Below, in pieces: positions 42,102 through 50,580 of a DNA stretch of 64,000 nucleotides. This stretch comes from CAYSSJ01 sp964433675 (GTDB lineage: Bacteria; Cloacimonadota; Cloacimonadia; Cloacimonadales; TCS61): NCBI GenBank assembly GCA_964433675.1, contig CAYSSJ010000006.1:1-64000 (forward strand), read 5' to 3'. The first letter of the stretch is position 1, and each line of letters begins with the position of its first letter. The position numbers and the translations under genes were made by a program. The notes beneath the pieces are model-generated. The model had not been told where the DNA came from, did not search any database, and saw only the letters and a program-made list of their open reading frames with translations.

Positions 42102-44609
42102 TCAGCTGATTTCTTCCTGCTTATCCTCATCATTCTCGCCATTCTCGCCATTATCCTCATTCTCTTCCTTCTCTTCTATCTCTTTCTCTTGTGCAGCTAT
42201 ACGAGTTATGTCAAGAACTTTATCTTCATCATTCAGTTCGATTAGCTTGACCCCTTGCGTATTTCTGCCTATAGTGCTGATCTTATCCACAGGAAGACGA
42301 ATTATCATACCTTTTCTTGTGACGATCATCAGGTCATCGTTATCTACAACTTCCAGCAAAGAGATCAATTCTCCATTGCGATCGCTTGTTTTCAGAGTGA
42401 TCACACCTTTGGATCCACGCCGGGTTATCCTGTACTGATCTATCGGGCTTCTTTTACCGAAGCCGTTTTCACTGATGGCAAGCAGAGTGCCACCACGTTT
42501 TACCACAACCATGGCTACCACTTTGTCTTTATCACTCAGTCTAATCCCTCGTACACCTTGGGATACTCTGCCACTGGCACGGATCTCGGACTCATTGAAT
42601 CTATTAGCAATACCGAATTTGGTTGCCAGAATAACATCATTATCACCATCAGTGATCTGAGCATCGATCAGCTTATCACCTTCGATGATATTGATAGCTA
42701 TGATACCATTAACCCGCGGTCTGGAAAAAGCTGCCAGCTGTGTCTTTTTGATAACGCCATTTTGGGTAGACATCACTACATATTGATTTTCCGGGAAATC
42801 ACGAACTGTTACATGCGCTTCTAACTTTTCATCTTCTTGCAATTGGAGTAGATTGACGATTGCCTTACCACGAGCTAAACGCCCCATATTGGGTATTTGA
42901 TATACTTTGAGCCAATGACATTTACCCAGATCCGTAAAGAAGAGAATATAAGCATGTGTAGAAGCAACAAAGATACTGGCAGTAAAGTCATTCTCTTTCA
43001 TGTTCGAACCGGAGAGCCCTTTGCCACCACGTCGCTGTTTGCGATAGGTTGTAAGTGGCAGTCTTTTGATATAACCATCGTGAGTGATAGTGACAACCAC
43101 ATCCTCGTCTGCTATCATATCCTCGGTCTCGATATCAGCGCCACCTTCCAAGATCATGGTTCTTCTGGCATCTCCGAATTTATTTCTGATATCTTCAAGT
43201 TCGTTCTTGATGATAGCCATGCGCAGTTCCTTTTTCTTCAGGATCTCACGCAGCTCTTCCACGGTTTTCACGATCTCGTGATATTCTTCTTCTATCTTCT
43301 CTCTCTCCAGCCCAGTCAGCTTCTGTAACTTCATTTCAAGGATAGCTTTTGCCTGTATCTCGCTCAATCCGAACTGCTCTTGCAATTTCTCCGATGCATC
43401 TTGCACACTTTTGGCTGCTCTGATGGTTGCAATTACCGCATCTATATTATCAAGTGCGATTCTGTAACCTTCCAAGATATGCATTCTCTTCTCGGCATTA
43501 TCCAACAAGAATTGAGTACGGCGAATGACCACTTCGTGTCTGAAATCGACAAAATGTGCCAGAAGATCTTTCATATTCAATATCTTGGGTATGCCATTCA
43601 CTAATGCTCTATTACATATACTGAAGCTGGATTGCAATTGTGAATATTTGTATAGTTTTTTCAATACAGTTTCTGCATCGCCATTTCGTTTAACAGTTAC
43701 TACCAGACGCATTCCTTGTCGTCCGGATTCATCGCGGATATCGCTGATATCTTCTACACGTTTATCTTTGACCAGTTCTACCATTTTGTCTATCAGCAGT
43801 TTTTTATTCAATTGATATGGAATCTCGGTGATAACGATCATTTCGATACCGTTATCCTTCTTCTCGATGGTTGCTTTCCCGCGCATTATCACTCTGCCGC
43901 TACCAGACTCGAAATAGTCTCTGATGCCACTGTTCCCGATAGCAAATCCACCGGTCGGGAAATCCGGTCCTTTGATGTATTTCATCAATTCTATCGGTTC
44001 AATATCAGGATTATCTATATATGCTTTTAGCCCGTCACAGATCTCGGCTACATTATGAGGTGCCATATTGGTAGCCATACCGACAGCTATACCGGAAGCC
44101 CCATTTACCAGCAAGTTTGGAAATTTGGATGGGAACACCAACGGCTCCTTGCGAGTCTCGTCGTAGTTCATTTTGAAATCTACAGTATCTTTTTCGATAT
44201 CATCCATCAGATCAACTGCCGCTTTGTGTAGTCTTGCTTCCGTATAACGCATCGCAGCTGGTGGATCACCATCTTGAGAACCGAAGTTACCCTGCCCATC
44301 TATAAGCAGATACCTTAGACTCCACGGTTGTGCCATTCTTACCAATGTAGGATAGATCACCTGCTCACCATGGGGATGATAATTACCCGAAGTGTCACCG
44401 GCTATTTTCGCACATTTTCTGAATCCCTTACCCGGCACAAGGTTCAGTTCATTCATCGCATACAATATCCTGCGCTGCGATGGTTTCAATCCGTCTCGCA
44501 CATCCGGTAGAGCACGAGATACTATCACACTCATCGAGTATTCCAAGTAGGAACGTTTGAGTATATCTTCTATCTCTTCTATTTCTATTCTCGATCTATC
44601 ATGAATCAT
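42102..44609 (-). CDS. gyrA: DNA gyrase subunit A
   Basis: Breaks and rejoins DNA as part of gyrase (GyrA2B2), introducing negative supercoils. The active Tyr is in AAMRYTEARL. The winged-helix and tower regions are normal. The C-terminal wrapping domain has the GyrA box RKQRRGGKGLSG, which separates gyrase from topoisomerase IV. The last 28 residues or so (after about 807) are extremely acidic (EKEIEEKEENEDNGENGENDEDKQEE), partly encoded by a 9-base repeat around 42130-42160. GGAGG precedes the ATG. It begins 16 bases after gyrB on the same strand. Confidence 0.96.
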   Translation of the reverse strand: MIHDRSRIEIEEIEDILKRSYLEYSMSVIVSRALPDVRDGLKPSQRRILYAMNELNLVPGKGFRKCAKIAGDTSGNYHPHGEQVIYPTLVRMAQPWSLRYLLIDGQGNFGSQDGDPPAAMRYTEARLHKAAVDLMDDIEKDTVDFKMNYDETRKEPLVFPSKFPNLLVNGASGIAVGMATNMAPHNVAEICDGLKAYIDNPDIEPIELMKYIKGPDFPTGGFAIGNSGIRDYFESGSGRVIMRGKATIEKKDNGIEMIVITEIPYQLNKKLLIDKMVELVKDKRVEDISDIRDESGRQGMRLVVTVKRNGDAETVLKKLYKYSQLQSSFSICNRALVNGIPKILNMKDLLAHFVDFRHEVVIRRTQFLLDNAEKRMHILEGYRIALDNIDAVIATIRAAKSVQDASEKLQEQFGLSEIQAKAILEMKLQKLTGLEREKIEEEYHEIVKTVEELREILKKKELRMAIIKNELEDIRNKFGDARRTMILEGGADIETEDMIADEDVVVTITHDGYIKRLPLTTYRKQRRGGKGLSGSNMKENDFTASIFVASTHAYILFFTDLGKCHWLKVYQIPNMGRLARGKAIVNLLQLQEDEKLEAHVTVRDFPENQYVVMSTQNGVIKKTQLAAFSRPRVNGIIAINIIEGDKLIDAQITDGDNDVILATKFGIANRFNESEIRASGRVSQGVRGIRLSDKDKVVAMVVVKRGGTLLAISENGFGKRSPIDQYRITRRGSKGVITLKTSDRNGELISLLEVVDNDDLMIVTRKGMIIRLPVDKISTIGRNTQGVKLIELNDEDKVLDITRIAAQEKEIEEKEENEDNGENGENDEDKQEEIS

Positions 44610-44624
44610 TCTTACTATCCTCCA

Positions 44625-46553
44625 TTATACTTCTACAGATATATATTTTGCATTGGCTTCTATGAAATTTCTGCGGGGCTCTACTTCATCTCCCATCAAC
44701 ACGGTGAACATCCTATCCGCTTCTATCGCATCATCAATGCGAACTGAGGTCAGAAGTCGACGTTCAGGATCCAAAGTGGTATCCCAGAGTTGATCGGCAT
44801 TCATCTCACCCAGACCTTTGTATCTTTGGATATGTAATCCTTTGTTACCCAACTCTTCCAGTGCCTTTTCACGCTCTGCTTCGGTATATACATATCTTTT
44901 CATCCGACCTTTTTGGATCAAATACAAAGGTGGACGAGCGACATATACATGCCCGTATTCTATCAAAGGCCTCATATAGCGGAAAAAGAAAGTAAGCAAC
45001 AAAGTAGCGATATGTTGACCGTCCACATCTGCGTCTGCCATGATCACTATCTTGTTGTAGCGTAATTTGGAGATATCAAACTCTTCTCCTATGCCGGCAC
45101 CCAAAGCCAGAATGACCGGCTGAATCTTATCGTTGTTCAGCACTCGATCAATTCGAGCTTTTTCTGTGTTAAGCATCTTACCCCATAATGGCAGAATAGC
45201 TTGAAAAGTTCGGTCTCTTCCCATCTTGGCAGAACCTCCGGCAGAATCTCCCTCTACCAAGAAGATCTCGGTTTGAGATGGATCCTGGATTGAGCAATCG
45301 GCAAGTTTACCGGGCAAACTACCACTTTCGAGTACCGATTTCCTTCTGGTCAGCTCTCTCGCTTTTCTCGCCGCTTCCCTCGAGCGGGCGCCCAAAATAG
45401 CTTTGTTGGCAATATTCTTTGCCTCCTGAGGATGCTCTTCGAAGTATTCCATTATCTTTTCGTACATCACTGAGTTGATGATACCCTCTACAACGGAATT
45501 CTGTAGTTTGGTCTTGGTCTGTCCTTCAAATTGCGGATTAGCCAATTTCACACTGATTACCGAAGTGAGTCCTTCGCGAATATCATTTCCGGTAGGGAAG
45601 AATTTTTCATTATTCTTCATAAGATTCTCTTTTCTGATGTACGCATTGACTACTCTGGTAAGAGCAGATTTAAAACCACTGAGATGAGTACCACCTTCGA
45701 TCGTGTTTATATTGTTAGCAAAGCTATATATCAATTCCTGAAATCCTTCATTATACTGAATAGAGATCTCATATTCCACATCTTCACGATTACCTTTGAT
45801 ATAGATGGGATCGGAGAACAATACTTTTTTATTCTCATTGAGATATTGAACAAAAGATTTGATGCCACCATCATATTTGAAATCGTGGAATTTTCCGCTA
45901 CGCTCATCTTTGAGCAAGATATTGATGCTCTTGTTTAAAAAGGCTAACTCGCGCAAACGAACGGATAGATAGTCAAAACTGAAATCCGTCGTTTCGAAGA
46001 TAGTCTTGTCTGGAATAAATCTGGTTTTTGTACCATGTTTATCAGACTCCCCGATTACCTTAACAGGCTCGTCCGGGATACCTTTGTGATAGGATTGATA
46101 ATAGATCTTTCCTTCTTTATACACTTCCACTTCCAAAAATTCAGCCAAAGCATTCACTACCGATACACCTACACCGTGCAATCCACCAGATACTTTGTAT
46201 GACTTATTGTCGAATTTACCACCGGCATGTAAAACCGTCATCACCACTTGGAGAGCAGAGACTCCTTCTTCTTTGTGAATCTCTACCGGAATACCACGAC
46301 CATTATCTTCGATAGATACACTACCATCCTGATGAAGATAAACTCCGATTTTATCGCAATATCCTCCTAGCGCCTCATCGATACTATTATCGACGACTTC
46401 GTAAACCAGATGATGCAAACCTCGCTCGGATGTGCCGCCAATATACATTGCCGGACGTTTACGCACGGCTTCCAGCCCTTTTAAAACCTTTATGTGTTTG
46501 GCAGTATACTTACTATCCGTCCACAATAATTCATCTTTCAATTCTTCACTCAT
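44625..46553 (-). CDS. gyrB: DNA gyrase subunit B
   Basis: ATPase subunit of gyrase. The GHKL ATP site is clear (EVVDNSIDEALGG, DNGRGIPV, GGLHGVGVSVVNA), with the transducer domain QTKTKLQNS and the Toprim domain (EGDSAGGSA and the DADVDGQHI metal site). The length of 642 aa is that of the short GyrB type without the proteobacterial insertion. A GTG at 46559 opens the frame, but GAGGAA fits the ATG at 46553. It is the first gene of gyrB-gyrA, with a predicted promoter and operator-like palindrome just upstream. Confidence 0.96.
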   Translation of the reverse strand: MSEELKDELLWTDSKYTAKHIKVLKGLEAVRKRPAMYIGGTSERGLHHLVYEVVDNSIDEALGGYCDKIGVYLHQDGSVSIEDNGRGIPVEIHKEEGVSALQVVMTVLHAGGKFDNKSYKVSGGLHGVGVSVVNALAEFLEVEVYKEGKIYYQSYHKGIPDEPVKVIGESDKHGTKTRFIPDKTIFETTDFSFDYLSVRLRELAFLNKSINILLKDERSGKFHDFKYDGGIKSFVQYLNENKKVLFSDPIYIKGNREDVEYEISIQYNEGFQELIYSFANNINTIEGGTHLSGFKSALTRVVNAYIRKENLMKNNEKFFPTGNDIREGLTSVISVKLANPQFEGQTKTKLQNSVVEGIINSVMYEKIMEYFEEHPQEAKNIANKAILGARSREAARKARELTRRKSVLESGSLPGKLADCSIQDPSQTEIFLVEGDSAGGSAKMGRDRTFQAILPLWGKMLNTEKARIDRVLNNDKIQPVILALGAGIGEEFDISKLRYNKIVIMADADVDGQHIATLLLTFFFRYMRPLIEYGHVYVARPPLYLIQKGRMKRYVYTEAEREKALEELGNKGLHIQRYKGLGEMNADQLWDTTLDPERRLLTSVRIDDAIEADRMFTVLMGDEVEPRRNFIEANAKYISVEV

Positions 46554-46597
46554 ATTCACTTCCTCTATTATAGATTTTTTCTATATTTACTGTGGAC

Positions 46598-46626
46598 TAT
46601 ATCTCACATACCCAGATATGTGTCAA
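46598..46626 (-). promoter_or_regulatory. Predicted gyrB promoter with operator-like palindrome
   Basis: On the minus strand TTGACA (46626-46621), 17-bp spacer, GATATA (46603-46598). Between the two boxes is the inverted repeat CACATA / TATGTG (46605-46622, 6-base centre), which overlaps the -35 edge. The leader would be about 40 bases. The rest of the gap 46627-46793 has no gene. Confidence 0.6.
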
Positions 46627-46793
46627 CTAATTTATTTATATGTTTTTATAATTATTATATCCAAAAAACTCTGACCTGCCCCCATCTCCATAAAGCCCTA
46701 TGCTACAGATACTTACTAAACGCCGTAAAACAGCTCATAATGCTGCTTTAAGCTATGCCGGCTCAAATCTGCTTATAATGCGGGTTTCCCGGT

Positions 46794-47372
46794 CTATTCG
46801 CCGGAGTCTAATAAATTTCTCCAGCGGTCCGATCTGTCGCTCGGGGTTGTATATTGTCCCATACTAACCACGACATCCACACTGCTTCTTCTGGGGATCA
46901 TTTCATCAGCCATCGGATTAGAGAATATAATCCGATCCTCACTCACTTCATCATGGTATCTATGTGATACTTCACCCAATTTCAAACCGGTATTTTCCAA
47001 TACCAGCCGTGCTTCCGAGATGGTTCTGTTTGCCAAGTTCGGCGTTCTGACCATTTCGGGACCGTTACTTACCACTACGCGGATAGTACGAAACTTTTTG
47101 GTCATGATCCCCGGGGCGGGATCTTGCGAAATTATCCTACCTTTGGCAAACTCATCGCTATGAACGATCTCCATCTGTTGGATATAGAGATCCATATTTT
47201 GGCATTTATTGCGGGCTACTTCGTAGTTTGTATCGATCAGGTCTGGCACTTCCACTTCGTTACCATGCCCCACCATTAAGCGCATAGCGTAGTTCACACC
47301 CCAAAAAGCTAAGAAGAAAACCAGCAGAGCTATCACGATGGCGATAATAATTGCTTTTATTTTTTTCATCAT
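46794..47372 (-). CDS. PASTA-domain membrane protein, 192 aa
   Basis: A transmembrane segment at about 5-28 is followed by two PASTA domains (about 42-108 and 109-175), each with the pattern VPDLIDTNYEVARNKC... and VVSNGPEMVRTPNLANRTISEARLVLEN. PASTA domains bind cell-wall fragments and usually occur in Ser/Thr kinases or penicillin-binding proteins, but here there is no kinase or transpeptidase domain. The C-terminal tail is short and charged. It follows rsmB by 4 bases, and the second of two adjacent ATG codons has better ribosome-binding spacing. A role in sensing peptidoglycan or binding it is plausible. Confidence 0.88.
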   Translation of the reverse strand: MMKKIKAIIIAIVIALLVFFLAFWGVNYAMRLMVGHGNEVEVPDLIDTNYEVARNKCQNMDLYIQQMEIVHSDEFAKGRIISQDPAPGIMTKKFRTIRVVVSNGPEMVRTPNLANRTISEARLVLENTGLKLGEVSHRYHDEVSEDRIIFSNPMADEMIPRRSSVDVVVSMGQYTTPSDRSDRWRNLLDSGE

Positions 47373-47376
47373 TACC

Positions 47377-48687
47377 TCATATTTTCTTTTTCATTTTGGC
47401 AGCAAAACTGCCGTCCATATTATGGATATACGGTATTATTTTAAGATAATTATTGTCCAGATATTTTTTGGGGATCCATTGAGCTGCATCTGCAAGTACG
47501 AAATCTTTATGCTTTTCCAAAAAATTCTCAACCTGCTCTTCATTTTCGGCTCGATTCATTGTACAGGTACTATAGATCAGGTATCCACCGGGTTTAACGA
47601 AGACAGCGCCGGTTTTAAGTGCGTTTTCCTGCAATTTGAGAATACTGCCCATATCTTGGTTCGTTTGCCATCTCAATTCTGCTTTTTTTTGCAAAACTCC
47701 CCAGTTTGAACAGGGCACATCGAGTAAAACGCGATCAAAGGCGGGAGCTTGGGGTCCATAATTGAATGAATCTTCTGTGATCAAGCGCATATTGATGAGC
47801 TGCAATCGTTCCATTGCCTGCTTCATCTGCTTCACTTTATTCGGGATTTTATCCACTGCGATCACTTCGCCGGTATTCTTCATACATTCAGCGATATAAG
47901 TAGCCTTACCACCGGGTGCGGCAAACAAGTCTAATACGGATTGATCGGGATGTGGATCCAGTAGCTCGACTACCAAAGCCGCAGCACAATCTTGTACCGA
48001 ATAATATCCCTCGCTCATCGCTACATCGTTCAATACTTCAAAAGCTTGCTGGGAAGTCAAAATATCTTTACAAGCCGGTGATTCTTTGAGTTTAATATCT
48101 CGACGAGAGAAGTAATTCATCAATTTTTTCTTCGAAGTAGCTATATTATTCACTCTTATCGATAGTCTCGGTGTATCATTGAAATACATACAAAGCAATT
48201 CTGTATTCTCTGTACCCCAATAATCTGTCCAGATCTCCACAAGCTCAGTGGGAAAAGAATGTTCCAAGGCTATTCGCTCGATAGGATCCTCGGGAAAGCT
48301 CACATCCGGAGCCCTAAGATAGGCGCGTAAGATCGCATTGATGAAATTGGCTACATTCTCACCATATAGTTCTTTGGCAAGATCAACCGTTTCGTTCACC
48401 GAGGCATGTTCCGGTATGGAATCGCAGCATTTTATCTCGTACAACCCCATATACAGCAGCACTCTTATTTTCAGATTAGTCTGGTGATATCTATTCTCAT
48501 CAGCATATTGCCTGATGATATAGTCCAAATTCCTGCTCATTTTGATCACACCTTTGACCAAAACATACAGCATCTTCTCTTCTTCTCTCGAAAGTTTCTT
48601 TTTGACCTGTTTTATCAACTTGTCAGAAAAAAGATTTTTGTTCAAAACTTTGTAGATTATCTTGTATGCTTCTTTTCTTACATTCAT
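47377..48687 (-). CDS. rsmB: 16S rRNA m5C967 methyltransferase RsmB
   Basis: Methylates cytosine 967 of 16S rRNA (E. coli numbering). An N-terminal NusB-like RNA-binding domain (about 1-140) precedes a methyltransferase domain with the AdoMet site VLDLFAAPGGKATYIAE, the catalytic loop LLDVPCSNWGVLQKKAELRW, and the second Cys motif IYSTCTMNRAENEEQV. These two Cys act in catalysis and release. The length of 436 aa is normal. It starts one base after the ruvA stop and the PASTA gene follows at once, so it belongs to the yebC-ruvC-ruvA unit. Confidence 0.93.
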   Translation of the reverse strand: MNVRKEAYKIIYKVLNKNLFSDKLIKQVKKKLSREEEKMLYVLVKGVIKMSRNLDYIIRQYADENRYHQTNLKIRVLLYMGLYEIKCCDSIPEHASVNETVDLAKELYGENVANFINAILRAYLRAPDVSFPEDPIERIALEHSFPTELVEIWTDYWGTENTELLCMYFNDTPRLSIRVNNIATSKKKLMNYFSRRDIKLKESPACKDILTSQQAFEVLNDVAMSEGYYSVQDCAAALVVELLDPHPDQSVLDLFAAPGGKATYIAECMKNTGEVIAVDKIPNKVKQMKQAMERLQLINMRLITEDSFNYGPQAPAFDRVLLDVPCSNWGVLQKKAELRWQTNQDMGSILKLQENALKTGAVFVKPGGYLIYSTCTMNRAENEEQVENFLEKHKDFVLADAAQWIPKKYLDNNYLKIIPYIHNMDGSFAAKMKKKI

Positions 48688-48688
48688 T

Positions 48689-49291
48689 TTAATGTTTATA
48701 GAGTGTTTTAATAGCTGCTTTGATAAGCTCTTCGGTAGTTTCCGGTTTTTTTGTCTTCACCAGCTTAGCCAATACTTTTTTTACCTCACCATACTTGTAG
48801 CCGAGTGCACATAGAGCTGCCTCTGCTTCTTTGAAAATATCTCTATCCACCTGCTTGATAGCAGACGGAGTCATTTGTCTGCTTAGATCGGCAAGTTTAT
48901 CGGTAAGCTCTATTATCATACGTTCGGCAGATTTCCTTCCGATACCGGGGATAGTTGCTATCAGCGCTGCATCTTCTCTTTGTATAGCATCGATAAGTTC
49001 GCCAACGGACAATCCCGATAAGATCGCCAATCCGAGCTTAGGACCTATCTTTGAAACAGAGATGAGCTTACGAAACATTTCTCTCTCTTCAATCGTGCTG
49101 AAACCGAACAAACGAATCCCCTCCGATTCATTTACCACATGGTGAATAAAAAGCTGCACCATGTTTTGAGGTTCCGGCAGGTTATCGAAAGTACTCAACG
49201 GCACCAAGATCTCATATCCGATACCGTTACATTCGACTGTCACCAACAACGGTGTCTTAAGATTCAATACCCCTTTGATATATGCGAACAT
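48689..49291 (-). CDS. ruvA: Holliday junction DNA helicase subunit RuvA
   Basis: Binds four-way junctions and loads RuvB for branch migration. The N-terminal OB fold opens MFAYIKGVLNLKTPLLVTVECNGIGYEI. The two helix-hairpin-helix motifs are typical (ISVSKIGPKLGLAILSG and ATIPGIGRKSAERMIIEL), followed by the flexible linker and a C-terminal domain III that binds RuvB. The 200-aa length is normal. It starts directly after the ruvC stop. RuvB is not in this window. Confidence 0.95.
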   Translation of the reverse strand: MFAYIKGVLNLKTPLLVTVECNGIGYEILVPLSTFDNLPEPQNMVQLFIHHVVNESEGIRLFGFSTIEEREMFRKLISVSKIGPKLGLAILSGLSVGELIDAIQREDAALIATIPGIGRKSAERMIIELTDKLADLSRQMTPSAIKQVDRDIFKEAEAALCALGYKYGEVKKVLAKLVKTKKPETTEELIKAAIKTLYKH

Positions 49292-49771
49292 TTAAACTCC
49301 CAAACTTAATCGGTTGTAATGGCACAAAGCAATAGCAAGTGCATCTGCAGCATCTTCCATATTTTTTTCCAGCTTTATACCCAGAAGCTTATCTATCATG
49401 TACATAACCTGCCCTTTGGATGCATTTCCGTTTCCTACTACAGAGCGTTTAATCTCACGCGGCGAGTATTCTACCACATCCAGATTATTTTGCACCACAG
49501 CAAGCATGATAACTCCGCGGGCATGACCGAGTGTAAACGCAGATTTGATGTTCTTTCCGTAAAAAATAGTCTCGATTGCTACTACATCCGGTGAATAGCG
49601 CTTAATTATTTTATCTATATTCTCATGAATTTGTTTTAATCTGTCACTCAGAGGCATTTTTTCATCTACCTTTACTATATCGCAGCCGGCAGCAGTTATG
49701 GATTTCTTCTCTACTTGCAGAATTCCATACCCACAACAGCGACTACCAGGATCTATACCCAATATGATCAA
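49292..49771 (-). CDS. ruvC: Crossover junction endonuclease RuvC
   Basis: Cuts Holliday junctions. The catalytic acidic residues appear in IILGIDPGSRCCGYGI (D7), VVAIETIFYGKNIKSAFTLGHARG (E about 67) and EDAADALAIALCH (the C-terminal acidic pair). The length is 159 aa. The start is an unusual TTG at 49771; AAGGA lies about 10 bases upstream, and no in-frame ATG lies closer. It sits 2 bases after yebC and is followed without a gap by ruvA. Confidence 0.95.
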   Translation of the reverse strand: MIILGIDPGSRCCGYGILQVEKKSITAAGCDIVKVDEKMPLSDRLKQIHENIDKIIKRYSPDVVAIETIFYGKNIKSAFTLGHARGVIMLAVVQNNLDVVEYSPREIKRSVVGNGNASKGQVMYMIDKLLGIKLEKNMEDAADALAIALCHYNRLSLGV

Positions 49772-49773
49772 TC

Positions 49774-50517
49774 TTACGAAATCCTTTCGAGTACTTCATC
49801 TGAGACTTCGAAATTAGCATAGACTTTTTGAACATCATCGAGCTCTTCCAAGCTCTCCAACAGTTTGAGAACTTTCTGGGCACAATCATCTATATTAATG
49901 GTATTCTTAGGTACCCGCGTCAGTTCAGCTTTTTCGACCGAGTAGCCATTTTTCTCCAAGTTACTGATAGTCGTATGCAGCTCATTGTACGAAGTATAAA
50001 TATCATAAGTCTCATCGGAAGTAATCATATCTTCTGCTCCGGCATCCAGAGCAGCCATCATGATCTCATCTTCATCTATATCATCTTTTTTTATCTGGAT
50101 CAAGCCCTTCTGCTCGAAGATATAGGATACGGCACCGCTTTCTGCCAGATTCCCACCGTTTTTCGATAATACATGTCTGACAGCAGCTACGGTACGTTGT
50201 TTATTCTCTGTGAGTGTTTCGATTAATATTGCCACACCGTTAGGACCATATCCTTCATAAAGATTGGATTCATATTTTTCACCTTCCAAATCGCCCGTAC
50301 CACGTTTGATAGCACGTTCGATGTTACTATTGGGCATATTAGCGTTTTTTGCATTTGAAATAGCGAGTCTCAGCCTGGGATTCATTTCCGGATCGCCGCC
50401 ACCTTCTCTGGCAGAAACGATGATCTCTCGCACTAACTTTGTGAACAAGTGCCCACGTTTAGCATCAGCAGCGCCTTTTTTATGTCTTATAGAATGCCAT
50501 TTACTATGACCGGACAT
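49774..50517 (-). CDS. yebC: YebC/PmpR family protein
   Basis: Usually described as a transcriptional regulator; some recent work on this family links it to translation at proline stretches. The N-terminus MSGHSKWHSIRHKKGAADAKRGHLF and ANMPNSNIERAIKRGTG are diagnostic. An upstream in-frame start at 50544 adds nine residues, but GGAGGG fits the ATG at 50517, which begins the family's invariant MSGHSKW. The length of 247 aa is normal. It heads the group yebC-ruvC-ruvA-rsmB-PASTA, a common bacterial arrangement. Confidence 0.95.
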   Translation of the reverse strand: MSGHSKWHSIRHKKGAADAKRGHLFTKLVREIIVSAREGGGDPEMNPRLRLAISNAKNANMPNSNIERAIKRGTGDLEGEKYESNLYEGYGPNGVAILIETLTENKQRTVAAVRHVLSKNGGNLAESGAVSYIFEQKGLIQIKKDDIDEDEIMMAALDAGAEDMITSDETYDIYTSYNELHTTISNLEKNGYSVEKAELTRVPKNTINIDDCAQKVLKLLESLEELDDVQKVYANFEVSDEVLERIS

Positions 50518-50580
50518 ATACCCTCCATTTCGATGAGAGAGCAAAGGGAGTAGGAACAGAGCCTACTCCGCTCACTTCAT

